Counted from the first letter of the stretch, positions 46,201 to 57,405 are shown. The stretch: DNA of 64,000 bases from Adineta steineri (GCA_905250115.1 CAJNOI010000258.1:38137-102136); one strand, 5' to 3'. Program-made: numbers and translations. The notes: generated from the letters alone by a model not told the origin.

Positions 46201-46530
46201 GCTAAGCAATCAAAAAATAAAAATGTTATTACTAGTCGTAAAATATCAAAAAAGTGAGTTTACTTTTCGTTTTTATACTAATGCTATTCTTTTAGTATAA
46301 TTAACTTTCGTTGTCTGGTTTTTAATTATAGGTGTAGTCAACGAAGATCAATTTTTCTACGTTCAAAAACAAACAAAAAACAAGAAAATTTATCTGGTAT
46401 TACACATAAACGTAAACAAGATGATGTACATAGTTGTTCAACAACATCAAATACTTCATCTAAGAAACAGAAACTTGCTGACGAAGGAAAAAAGCGGCAA
46501 AATCATGAATCATTACCTGAAAACTTATGA
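43291..46530 (+). CDS. transposon-encoded Lys/Ser-rich protein, candidate anti-silencing partner
   Basis: Eleven exons: 43291..43687, 43981..44262, 44378..44488, 44582..44704, 44861..44917, 44987..45221, 45280..45391, 45609..45677, 45748..45963, 46039..46253 and 46332..46530. They total 2,016 coding bases, 671 residues. The first donor (GTGGTC) and the seventh (GTTGGT) are weak; the others are standard. The N-terminal third is Ser/Thr-rich with basic patches. Exon 2 holds a charged helical segment (YIMEHISSYSKNICDFPGVK). Exons 6-7 hold the best-folded part (EEEVQDCVQSALSYARDHG, GVQLKTLMDILNTEITKDRA, YYGARYELEEVAPIRYIPI). The C-terminus is very basic (KKKLAKQSKNK, CSQRRSIFLRSK, THKRKQ), suggesting nuclear location and DNA contact. 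I recognise no family. It could be analogous to mudrB or VANC of plant MULEs; this is inference from position. Confidence 0.65.
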
Positions 46531-47142
46531 TAAACTCAAAAAAAGACAGTAATCAAAAACTCAGAATATCTTTGAACGAGATTGAATTGAAATCTGTAAC
46601 TTAGATTATGTTTTGTTTATTTGTACCTAATCATTCGACAGTTATTTCTCTTGTTTTTTTGCTATATGTTATATGTGTTAGGCTTATCACTGAACTGAAA
46701 ATGTTTTCCTATATACTACATGTTATTTTTGTTTGAAAATGAAAAACTATTTTAGATTTCATATTTACTTGGAAATTGAATCAACGATTTTGATAATCAA
46801 AGAATAAATTTGCGACGAAAGCGCTCGAAATAAAATATACAAAATTTGTTTGCTTCAATATAGTAAGTAATAACAGTGTTTGTAGAATATTCAAACAGAT
46901 ACAGTAAACTATTGTTCTAAGTATTGTTCTTCTCATGAAGACAGTCAATCATAGAATTCATAAGAATTTTGGAATGCATCAAAATAACTGAACTTGTTTT
47001 TTTTATTTTGCTTGTGTTGGATGTTAATTAAAAATCGATCAGCTGATTTCTATTATCAGTACTTTTCTATAATGAACTCAAACTTTTATTTTATTTTTAT
47101 ATTTTTTTCTTTAATAGATTACCTTTATCCTTTGTTTTTTTG
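46531..47142. other. spacer between the two element genes
   Basis: AT-rich, no gene. Probably 3' end of the first gene and promoter of the transposase. TTCTTTAATAG at about 47107-47117 could be an acceptor for an unseen upstream exon. Confidence 0.4.
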
Positions 47143-47406
47143 ATGTATACCAACAATAATATTATACCACCTGTCACTTCATCTGCTTTGCATCCATCAG
47201 ATACGTCGTATGCATCGTCAAATCAACATCTTTCTAATTCACACAACCAAAGAATGCCATTATTTCATACACCAGCATCATCATCATCATCACAAACTTA
47301 TCACTCTACATCGACATTTTAACAACATATTCGATATCCACACCAATATCAAAATCAACCACATACATTGTCACCAGATGAGTGGGATCTTATTTTATCG
47401 TTTAGA

Positions 47407-50400
47407 ATGATGAGAAATTTAAACCTTTTATCATCATTACAGCCATCATCTCCTTCAGTATATCATGAAACAGATGATACGTTTTCATATCAAGCTAGTT
47501 ATCCATCTTATCAAACTGGTCACCAGATGCAGTCGTCTGCTTATTGTACAACAATACCAACATTATTACCGAATCAATATTATAATACAACATCACCTAT
47601 TTATCCACATACTATATCAACAACAAGTTCATCATTATCACAGTTTGCAACGAATAATTCTTCGTCATCTTTTTGTACAACATCTGATTCATCACCAGTG
47701 CTACATCATACAAAAACCAGTCAATCAACAATATCTTTTACAACACACACCTCGTCATCACCATGTTATACAACAGCTAATTTATTACAAACAAATCATA
47801 CAGCAACTACTTCATCATTAGCATCCTTATTTATACGACAAGAACTTGAACCAAAATGTGAATCTCTACAAACACAACCTAATCATCAAAATCATTTACC
47901 GACATGTACATCAGCAAATCATCAGAACTCTTCAACAACCCAAAGAGATGATGCACATTTGACAATACAACTATCATCTTCACATTCACTCACACATTCA
48001 ACAAGACCACAATCACCATTACAACAATCACCACTACAACAATCACCATTACAACAATCACTACAACAATCACCATCACAACATTTACCATCACAATTAA
48101 CAATTGAGCATTTACATGTACATTCACCTACGTCGACTGCTACAACATCACTAGTTCTTATTTCATCTATGCAACAACAACAGAAATTATTGAACCAGTC
48201 GTCCGACATTCAATCAACAACAATTTATCAATATGATCCATTATTACAAGGGCAAACTATCCAATTGCTTGATACAACTAAACCCTATGAAATTGGTGAT
48301 ACAATAAAAGTTGGTGGTCGAATTCTTCAATCAGATCCAACATCAATAAAATATTGGTCAGATAATGATTTAACCATTACTGAAACAGCAACCGGTGGTT
48401 ATATACTGAATATGTTAGGGTATTCATATTTAGTGAAGAATTATGGGAAGAATTTTATAACTTGGGAGTGTGAGCACCGAAGAAATCGACAGTGTTCGAA
48501 AATCATTATTCGATCATCTGATCCTAAACTTGTATATAATTTCAAAATATACTCGATTCAAGGCGATCATATCCATCAACCAACTCCAAACAATATTGTA
48601 GTTCGAAAATTTAAACAATGCATTAGAAACAGATGTTTAAATGAACTTTCAAATCCTCGAACAATATATGAGAATGAATTGTTCAAAGGCAAATATATAG
48701 CCGAAATGTTGAGGATTCTACCAAGTTTTTATAACATGCGTGAGTAAAAGCAAATTTTTTGAATAAAATATATTTTCGCGGGAAATAGTGTGAAGTATTA
48801 ATCTGGTAACCAGTTCTTGCATTTTTGATATTTTTAAGATTAACATGTTAGAAAGTAAAGTTTAATTTATTATATCTCTGGCATATATTCATAATTATTA
48901 TAAATCAAATAATCAAATCATAATCTTCCTTAATCTCTTTTAGAGTCGCAACTTTATCGTATACGACAAGCAAACTTACCAAAATCACCATCAGATCTTA
49001 ATTTTGTGCTACATCCTGGATTCAAATCAACAGATAAGGGCGACCGTTTTCTGATCTATGACTCAAGTGATGTTCAACCACCATATACATTAGCACCAAC
49101 AGCAGTTGGTAGACTTATAATATATTCAAGTGAATTACAGTTGGGTATTTTAGCAAAATCATATCGAGTGGGTAGTGATGGTACTTTCGAAACATCAGCA
49201 GGTATGGTTCAACAAAATTATATTCTTATGGCTGAATTAGAAGAAATGTACTCAGGTAAAAAGAGATTGCAATTTGGTCACCAGAAAAACAAACTTTTTA
49301 ATTTCTTACTTATATCTTTTTTTTGTTTATAGTGCCAACAGTCTTTTGTTTATGCGAGAAGAAAAATTATGAAACATACCAATTGATATTACAAGTGCTA
49401 AAAATATCCATTACCAATTTACAATTAGATTTTACACCTGGTTATTGGATTAGTGATTACGAAGACGCTTTAGTAAGAGCGATTAAAAAAGAAGTACGTA
49501 TATAGTCTTTACTAAAGAATTCTTTTTTTCGCGCATTTTTAATAAGTCTTCTTAAATAATCGTATATAGAATACACTTTAACTTCTTTAAATATCGTACT
49601 GGGCACCAGATATCTCTTTAAAATGATCTAAGGTTATAAACATACAAATAGTTACAAGTCTCGAAAACATATAACAATAAGAAGTATCTGGTGACCAGAT
49701 GAACAATTTTTTATTATTAGGTCCTAGTTGTCGTATATGTCTTTTACTTTTAGTTACCTGGTACAGAAGTCCAAGGTTGTACATTCCACTACTCTCAAGC
49801 TCTTTATAGGAATATACAAAAGAAAGGACTTCAAGAAGCGTATCAAGAGGTGGAGATAGTGCGTCAAGTGTTACGACAGATAATGGCGCTTGGTTTTCTA
49901 CCCGCTCATGAAATTAAAAAAGCTTATGAAGATATTATTAAACCACAATTAAAAGATGTTCCAGCTCAACCAGTATCTTTACGACAGAACTTACGTGAAT
50001 TTTTTAGATATTTCGAAAAAGAATGGTTAAAAAAAGTTCATGAATTTTGTGTTTTTGATCAATCAGTAAGAACTAATAACGCCTTAGAAGGTATAAATTT
50101 TTTTTGATGAAATATTCCTTTTTTCATAACAGTTTTTATCTGAAACGAGAAACAAGCTTCAGCTAGGAGAAGACAATGTGATGACAATTTTCTTCATTCT
50201 TATAGATCGAAAAGTTAGGAAAAAATGCTCATAAGCCATTTTATAACGATCTAATAGCGATAGTACCCATGGTTCTGTTATATGTGTGGTGACCAGATTT
50301 TCAAAAAACATTCTCAGCTTGAACTGTTGACAATATATGATAATCTTTTTTCTCTTTTCAATTATAGGTTATAACAACAAAATGGGATTACAGTTATGTG

Positions 50401-50633
50401 CACATCCACATCTATATAAATTGATAATTTGGTTTGAAAAAGAGGAACTATTAGCGCAACAGTTATTCGAAAAAATTCGTTCAAGTATACATGTGCACAA
50501 AAGAAAAAAAACAGATAAAACAATTCTTATCAATCAATCGTTACAATCCTTATGGGATTCATATAAAAAAGGAAAATTAAACGTGAGAAAATTATTTTTA
50601 GAATCCTCAAAATGGATAGCAAAAAAAGTTTGA
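47407..50633 (+). CDS. FLYWCH zinc-finger MULE transposase
   Basis: Five exons: 47407..48739, 48944..49255, 49333..49493, 49754..50090 and 50368..50633, joined by GT-AG introns; 802 residues. The first 270 residues are low-complexity Ser/Thr/Gln/His. A FLYWCH zinc finger follows (about 328-395: GYSYLVKNYG, TWECEHRRNRQC, HIHQP), the DNA-binding module seen in animal MULE transposases. The DDE catalytic domain has D523 (GSDGTF), D590 (WISDYEDALVRA), the CxFH motif GCTFHYSQALYRNIQKKGL and E714 (RTNNALEGYNNKMG), the last split over an intron. It should cut at the element's terminal repeats in the nucleus. The same frame is open back to an ATG at 47143 except for one TAA at 47320-47322, so I start at 47407 and flag the alternative. 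Confidence 0.85.
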
Positions 50634-51439
50634 TAAAAATACTAAAGTCGAAACAGGTAATCATTTATATCTACGTCTATAATTTTTTATAGTGTGTTAT
50701 TGCATATGTTTATCAAAATATTATTATTTCGTTATATAGAATATAAAAGTTGCTATCAGTTTTGTTCATTTAATATACGATGTTTATAGAACTTTTGAAC
50801 TAAACTTTTACAATATTATACGTGCTTAAAGCAGTTTATTGTTTTTTTTATTGTAAAAAAACTTGTTTTCTTATTTTTCATATTTTAAATAAAACTTGTA
50901 AGAAATATTCAATTTAACGCAAATAATTATCTTACTCATATGACAAAGCAGTTGTGCTTGATGAGCACAATAACATGAACTATAACTTGCGTATAGTTCC
51001 AAAACGAACTATTCACCTATACCAATAAACATACCCATTTTTATAAAGCTATTCTCTCCCTAGTATAAATGACTAGTTAGTACTATGATTTTAAAAAGTG
51101 TACAAGACCAAATGAATATTCATCATTTCGTTACGAAGTATTTTTTTACTCGTTAAATATAATGGTTATCTGTACTTCAATAATTATCAACTGAAGTTTA
51201 ATAAAAATGGCTATTGAAGAATCTGGTAACCGATCATACTACATTGAAAATGAACGTATAACCTACCTAAATATATATCATCCAATCTGGTGACCAGATT
51301 CGTTTCTTCTTCTACTCAATAATACATAGTTAGAAGTCTCGGTAGTCATCAATTGACTATCAAGTTTCTTTTTTGTTTTATTAAACCTAATATCTATTTA
51401 CACTTAACGAAATATAAAGTTAACTATAAAAATGTAGCT
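50634..51439. other. element interior without a gene
   Basis: AT-rich DNA between the transposase stop and the right arm. GGTNACC cores at 51225 and 51289 lie here, just inside the arm. Confidence 0.45.
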
Positions 51440-52092
51440 ACCATAGAATTTGGTGACCAGTTACGTCAGTGCGATATTGAGCGAATCAATTGTAAATAGT
51501 TATCTGAGAGTCTGGTAATCATCTATATCACATTGATATTAAATTAATAAAATGACAATAGATATTTCAGAATCTGGTGACCACTTATATCACATTGATA
51601 TTAAACTAACAGAATGAGAGTAGCTATCTTAGAATCTGGTGACTAAATTCATCTTTGTGTGATTCAATCACGCAGTTTTAGAATGACTTCTAAATGAATG
51701 AGACGAAACAAAAAATGGATCTGTCACGATTTTAGCTCTATACATCATGTTGTGAATCTGGTGACCTAAGTTCACTATGATAACTCATGATTTTTGTCTA
51801 AAAACATATTTAATAAGGCAGAATAAATAATAGTAGATATTTAATGATATCAGTTTTTGCCAAAAAACTGGTGACCAGTTGCAGATATTTTAAAATATAA
51901 TTGGTGACCAGTTGGTCATGGATGAGTGAAATCAATGAATAATTAAGAAAAAAATCCCTAAATTAAAAAATCCCTAAATCAAAATCCCTAAATTATTATT
52001 GATTTTAACATTTTTTGTTTTTTATCCACAAATGTGGATTTGATTTAAGGATGCATTCCGGGTACCAGAATCAGGGTAAAGGATAACCTACC
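51440..52092 (-). repeat. right terminal inverted repeat arm
   Basis: Inverted relative to 41021..42120. It contains GGTNACC cores at 51452, 51576, 51760, 51870 and 51903, all as TGGTGACC, mirroring the TGGTCACC orientation on the left. It carries local tandem growth not seen on the left: three copies of an AAATCCCTAAAT unit (about 51950-51995) and an extra roughly 65-bp unit containing ATCACATTGATATTAAA. Confidence 0.7.
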
Positions 52093-53198
52093 ATTTCATC
52101 ATAACCATCTAAAAGCCAAAGAATGCGACTTTTATGAAACTGTTCTTGCAATTGTGTTTCATCTTCTTCTGATAGATATTGATCGAAAGAAATGCACTCT
52201 TTTCTCAGAACGTCTATTAGAGAATAGTTGATGCCAGCTGGTAATATAGGATAACGGTCTGTTGTCAAGGAATGCAATGGAATCAAAGCAATCAGGTCGT
52301 ATTCAGGCCAAATCATTCCAGTCGCCCATTGGTGGGCGATGTATTGACAAAATCTTGATTTTCCAATGCCAGCTCGGCCGAATACGAGCACATTCCTTGT
52401 TTGATCCTTGCATGTTTTGAAAATGTCTTTGACATCTATTGGAGTCTTGGTGCCATGGATATTTTCAAACGCTTCCATAATCGCATCGTTGTGCTGAGAA
52501 TCACGAAGCTTCTTTTCTTTTTCATGCTGATCTATAGTTTCTACTATGGCCAAATTAATGTAACTTTGGTCGATCGGAAAAGATTTGACTGGATTCATGA
52601 AACGTTCAATGCGACTATTTTGCTTATATCCATATTTAATCAGTTCAAATAGATAATTTAGTCGGTCAACCACTTGTGACGGTGTATATTGAGGTGTTGG
52701 AGGCTGGTCTTCTATTCGATCAATAAGTTCCCATACCTTTGTTTGCATGGATGATGATTCGGAAACGTTGCGAAAGTCGATCGATTCTACATTTTTAATT
52801 ATAGGCTCTAACCAATTGGAAGGTTTCGATACATTTATATCTGTGAGCATACATGGAATGATTCGTTTTTGCCGCTTCTGTGCATACTGTAATTCGAGTT
52901 GACAAAAGTCAGATTTTTCATAATTCGGAGTCACGAAACAACAAACGACTGACGCCTTTTCTACTCCTTCAGCCAAACTGAAAAAAGAACAGTATAATTG
53001 CAGTACTTGCAGAAAGGAAATACTGCAAAAAATCATACCTTTTCTTTAGATCATTCGTCGTTTCTTTTTGTTTATTGAGCCAAAGTGGTATATGTTCGAG
53101 TTGTAGATAATGATAAATTTTAGATACAATTTCTTGACTATTCGAATCATAGGATATCATGACATGTTTTCCTTCAGGAATTGGAGTACTAAAAGATA
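52093..53198 (-). pseudogene. 5' part of the TIR-NACHT-HEAT receptor gene
   Basis: Two exons, 53198..53039 and 52977..52093, with a 61-bp intron (donor GTATGA, acceptor TTTTTTCAG). The first exon opens after TCTTTTAG and encodes the start of a TIR domain (GKHVMISYDSNSQEIVSKI); the TIR continues with KASVVCCFVTPNYEKSDFCQ and LELQYAQKRQKRIIPCML. The Glu of CQLEL sits where NAD-cleaving TIRs have WCxxE. A linker leads to NACHT with the P-loop GRAGIGKSRFCQ and Walker B ILWLLDGYDE, where the element interrupts the frame. A farther upstream exon with the start codon is probable but not identified. TIR-NACHT proteins are immune sensors; this copy cannot make the full protein unless the element is removed. 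Confidence 0.75.
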
Positions 53199-54400
53199 TA
53201 GATTCAATGCTATGGAATAGACAAATGATAGTTGGAGAGAAAGCTGTAATGTCATAGTCATTGATCCGAGGATAGTACTATATCCTGAAACTCCTGAATC
53301 ACGTGAAGATGTATGACAATGTTAATGTTTTCGATTAACCAGAATTAAGTATATTTCGATGATAACAAAATCCATGGTGCTGTGAATTATTTCAATTTTA
53401 TCCATATTCTCAAAAGAATCAATGAATGCTATCATTTTCATGACGTATTCACTAAACTATTGAGAAGGGAAATAGACAGAACTATACTAAAAGTGATACT
53501 TCATAGTGAAGAAACTATCCTTGGTATTCAGACGTTTAATATATGGCTTATTTTAAACCAATCTGAGAAGTCGATTTCACAGCAAAAATGAAAAAGCTGC
53601 CGCTAAGAATTCGATAAAGTTACGAGAGCTGGGGAACGATCTGCATGAGCATATCTTTCAAAAATTCGAATTCTGCTTTGAGAAAAACTAGGTCGTGTAA
53701 AACAACAATAGAATGTTCGCCTATCACTCAGTTTGAAATACAGAAAATCAAAGACTTTTCAATTCATATTGAATTTTACATAGACTAAGCTTTTGAAAGC
53801 TTATAAAGATGTGTTCAGATATTGAAAGATGAGATTTTCCAAATCTGTCATGTGCGTTCTCATTTATAGTGCATAATAGATTTCATTGAAACTTACGACT
53901 TCAATATCAATAGCAAGTCTATTAAAATCCACTGAATAATACGAAGAAAGACTCTCTTTTCATATAACATATTAAAAGAAAAAATTTGTTTTTGAACTTT
54001 GGGTGTCGAGATAATAGAAATATAAAATCTTTGTAGAATTTAACGAATTTAACCTTCCAGAAATCTCACTGTGATATGAAACTGACTCAAAAATAGCGTT
54101 TTTGGCTGAGAAGCCGAAGATCTTGAAAATTCGTAGTATTTTTCGCGCAGACTTTCATTTCGATATTTTGGAAATAAATAATAAATAATACATGAACTAT
54201 ATAAAATTTTAATGTCTATCTTTTGAGAGGTCAACCAAATTGAAAGTTTGAAAATATGAGACTTCTAAATTCATGCTTTTCGATCTCAAGAAATCTGGTT
54301 TGATGTGCCTTACACTAAGTCAAAGACTAAGATGTTTAGTGAATTTCGTGATTAGTACATAAAAGTGTTAGGTTTCATAATATTTTTCAAATAGACTTAC
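53199..54400. other. unresolved region between the ART exon and the TIR exon
   Basis: No exon could be assigned. It should hold the last small exon of the ART gene, the first exon and promoter of the TIR gene, or a long intron if the two are one gene. Confidence 0.4.
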
Positions 54401-55077
54401 CATTCTTCCAAATGAACGACACGAAAATCATTAATACCAAACGTATTGGATTTGACGCGTAAGCGAGTTCCAGGCATAAGAACGATTTCTTTCTCTCCTA
54501 CTTCCCCTTTATTCGCTGACGAGTAATCGCTAATATCTTTGCCATTAATAGTATGAATGCAAAACAGGGTGCCCTTCTCGCATGAAAACATTGCAGCGAC
54601 ATTGGTATCTAACGAGCATGAATTCACACTCCACCAGGTGAACATATCCTTGTCACGGAAATCAGAGCAACTAATTTGTGCAACACCTCGCCATACTGTA
54701 GTCGAACGCGATGGTAATTCCGGTAATTTCCCTAGAGCGGTAATGAATAGTTTTAGAAAGTCGAACCAGGGTGCCAGCGCCAGTGGATCTTCAATTCGAA
54801 GAGCTTCGTTGAGTTTCTCATAGAAAGATGTGTTTGGCATTGTGTAAAGATAGATTGCTGCCGATTCATTTATTGTCAGTTTTGTATTTCTGTTACATTT
54901 TTGTTTAGCATCCTCTGCATACTGCATGACTTTGTCGACGAATGGAGTGATACTCGCTACAGCTTCTTTTAATGACTTAAGAGCCCGATCTTTATAACCG
55001 GATATTGGATTCCAATTATATTGTTGCCGTGTTGTGCTACAATTGTCCATAAAGCGTCCGCTTCTTGTGAATGCCAT
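54401..55077 (-). CDS. arginine-specific mono-ADP-ribosyltransferase, last exon missing
   Basis: A 225-residue exon from ATG 55077 to a GTAAGT donor at 54400. The fold belongs to the R-S-E class of ADP-ribosyltransferases: R130 in TTVWRGV binds NAD, the S150 region (FTWWSVNSCS) corresponds to the STS motif, and E195-x-E197 in GEKEIVLMPG is the catalytic ExE loop of arginine-directed enzymes. INESAAIYLYT (about 69-79) is the family's helix start. No signal peptide, so the enzyme acts inside the cell. Such genes are strongly expanded in bdelloids. The exon ends in frame phase 2 at VVHLEEW, where many family members stop within a few residues, so a tiny last exon is expected. It is upstream of and on the same strand as the TIR-NACHT gene. 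Confidence 0.8.
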
Positions 55078-57340
55078 TTGTTATACTGGTTGATAACTGA
55101 TTTCCTATAATGAGTAGACTAATCAAAGACAAGATGAACTATAGCTCTTCCACGCTAGCATTATCTTCATCTAAGTGTGAGCATGAGTACTCATAAAACA
55201 AATAATCATTCGCCTACATCCTCAAGATGCGTTATAAATCAATTTTTTTCTAATTGAAAATAAATTAAAAGAGCATCATTTTAATTCTATTTTAATCTAA
55301 TTTGCTAGACCTTTTTTTACATAGGTAGTCAGAAAATAGAAGAAAATGTCTTATTTTTTACTACATATTGTCACCGCTTTTCAGATTGTATACAAATATA
55401 TAGAATTCAGTATTTTTTTGACTTACTAATAATTTATTGGTTGATCTATTAGCAGCTTCTTGTACTGAAAAACAATAATAAATATGCAGAAGAATATTAC
55501 GTTATGTGTCAAGTATAAAATGTTAATATCTAAAAAAAAATAAATAGTTTATACATACAACATGCCGATTTTAATGCGTATATTTTACTTGAGTTTAGTC
55601 ACACGTTATGTCATTGTTAAATAAAAAAAACATAGATAAAGGATTCATTATTATTTTATTTTATTAATTCTTTATTATATATAAATCAAATATAAACTAA
55701 GTAGTACAGTTGGACAATGATTGAAAAATATTAAATTAAATAAAAATCCATTAATTTAAAAGTATTTCTAGTGCTTTCTCTTTTGGACCTCGAAAGAAAT
55801 GATTGAACTTGATTACTTTCAATGGAATAAATCAAAATCATTTAGTACTAGTACTTTTGTTTTTTTTCGATTATATCATTTTGTTTGTTTAATAGTTGTA
55901 AAACGAAAAATTTTATTTTTTTTCTTGTTTAATTAACTTGAAACTGGGACATTTCAAAACATAAAAAGTCTGAGAACATAACCTTCATTAAGATAAATTA
56001 ATTCATTTTCACTACAATTTTTTCTTTATTGAACTTATAAATACTTTTACAAATGAAATAAAATGAACTGATAATTTCTATAATCAAATGGATCATTTTA
56101 ATATAACCTCATTTATAGTATTAAACGAATACTATTGTAATACTAAAAAGTCTATCATATTCATTCTCAACATTTACTTCAAAAGAAAGTTCATTTTACT
56201 AGTATACTTAAATCTAAGGATTTATTCGTGTTCGTCTTAATTTCTCATCCAAGAAAATGGATCAAGATAAACATTTTTTCTTCGTGAAGAAATTTGATAA
56301 TAAGAAACGATTGAAGGAAGAATTTAAAAATTGCTGCCTTAACTACTGAGAGAATGGAAAAAATGGTAAAAAATGATGGCTTTCGTGTGAAGAATATGAA
56401 AAAATTACAGTTCTAATGATGGCATAACAATATTGTTGATATTTTCTATTTTTCTGCTCTCTAAGTATGATTAATCAGTGGATGTTCAATATATCTCAAC
56501 AAAATAAATAAAAGAATTCTTTGATCGTTTTCGATACCAAAAATGTAATATATGAATACCATCATAGTGACTCTATTAGACGAGATATAAAAGATGGATC
56601 AAAATCATGTAAAGAATCGACTCAATAACATTACGAATTTTATTTTTAAATACAACACGATACGTAGTTAAATAAAATTATTCAAAAAATAATACATTTA
56701 GTTTTTATTAATGAAGAAATACATATGAAATAGTAATATAACGTTATATTTACTAATAAAATGGTTGTGCCTACCTATTTGTGAATAGCCGACTAACTAT
56801 GTATACACGTGTGTACATATATTTTTTTATTCAGACATGAGTATATTCTTCTCGTTTTTTTTCTGTACACTTGCTTGTCTATTTTTGTCTTTCTTTCGTA
56901 TTGACTCTTCATATTCTTATTCTTTTTCTGTTCTTTTTTATCTATTTTGTAACAACCCTCCTTCCATATTCTTGCTCAAATTTTCTTTACAATGTTTTTT
57001 TCTTATTTTTATCGTATCTTTCATATCGATTCATTCTACTCCAATCGGTTTTTTTCTTTCTTCTAGTCTCTTTTATACTAACTCTGTCTACCTTACATCG
57101 CCTTTTACTTCGTATTAATTTATTTCTTATGTAGTGAATATTTTACTTACACTATAATTTTGAGTCATTTGCATTTCTTTTTCTTTATATCAAATTCTTC
57201 TAATATTTTTAAAATGTCTGATTGATTTACACGAGAACGTTACTAGCGATACCTATATTAGAAAAGAGGTAAAAAAATCGATTTTAATGGAATTTTATCT
57301 GTTAACTTATTACTTATACGTATGAAAAATAACCTTAAAC
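55078..57340. other. AT-rich gene desert, first part
   Basis: No gene supported. A decayed G-rich/C-rich pair lies at about 55165-55238 (ending CCTCAAGATG). A pyrimidine-rich frame near 56837-57134 encodes only Phe/Leu/Ser-rich low complexity, judged non-coding. Confidence 0.45.
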
Positions 57341-57405
57341 CATCTTGAGATGTGGGAGTTTGGGTTTCAGTGGATCATGATACTGTCATATCTACACTCA
57401 TAACC
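57341..57405. repeat. telomere-like hairpin, decayed
   Basis: CATCTTGAGATGTGGGAGTT faces CTACACTCATAACC; both arms are degraded members of the same family. A further weak pair is at about 58385-58430. Confidence 0.4.

Larger units (their letters stand above)
41021..52092 (+). mobile_element. 11-kb two-gene Mutator-like element (MULE)
   Basis: 11,072 bp bounded by a 9-bp duplication and long terminal inverted repeats, in which TATCCTTTACCCT and GGTACCCGGAATGCATCC are mirrored at both ends. It carries two plus-strand genes: an unknown 671-residue protein (43291) and a FLYWCH/MULE transposase (47407). The palindrome CTGGTNACCAG recurs about 20 times by its GGTNACC core in arms and introns. A hAT MITE is nested in the left arm. 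Introns of its genes are 58-293 bp, often longer than those of neighbouring host genes (about 48-61 bp). It is inserted in the minus-strand NLR gene immediately after the Walker B region. One mismatch in the duplication, diverged arms and the nested MITE show it is not very young, yet the DDE triad is intact. Confidence 0.85.

Noticed and set aside
41028-52085. TA dinucleotides at both ends of the 11-kb element, suggesting Tc1/mariner
   Set aside because: Rejoining the host gene with a TA duplication puts a stop codon in frame, whereas the 9-bp reading restores the expected NACHT sequence, gives arms of equal length and fits the MULE transposase inside.
41021-52092. GGTNACC as a restriction-type recognition site (it equals a known bacterial enzyme site)
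   Set aside because: No restriction or methyltransferase gene is in the element, and the motif extends to CTGGTNACCAG with intron and arm bias, which fits protein binding in a eukaryotic transposon better.
54049-54234. 61-codon minus-strand frame as the missing ART exon
   Set aside because: No acceptor in the right phase, and the sequence does not resemble the end of an ADP-ribosyltransferase.
53199-55077. A single fused ART-TIR-NACHT-HEAT gene
   Set aside because: No exon or splice pair linking the ART donor at 54400 to the TIR exon could be found, and host introns here are about 50-60 bp, not 1.2 kb. Kept only as a question in the findings.
56837-57134. Two overlapping open frames encoding Phe/Leu/Ser-rich proteins
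   Set aside because: Pyrimidine-rich low complexity open in more than one frame; no domain, promoter or family.
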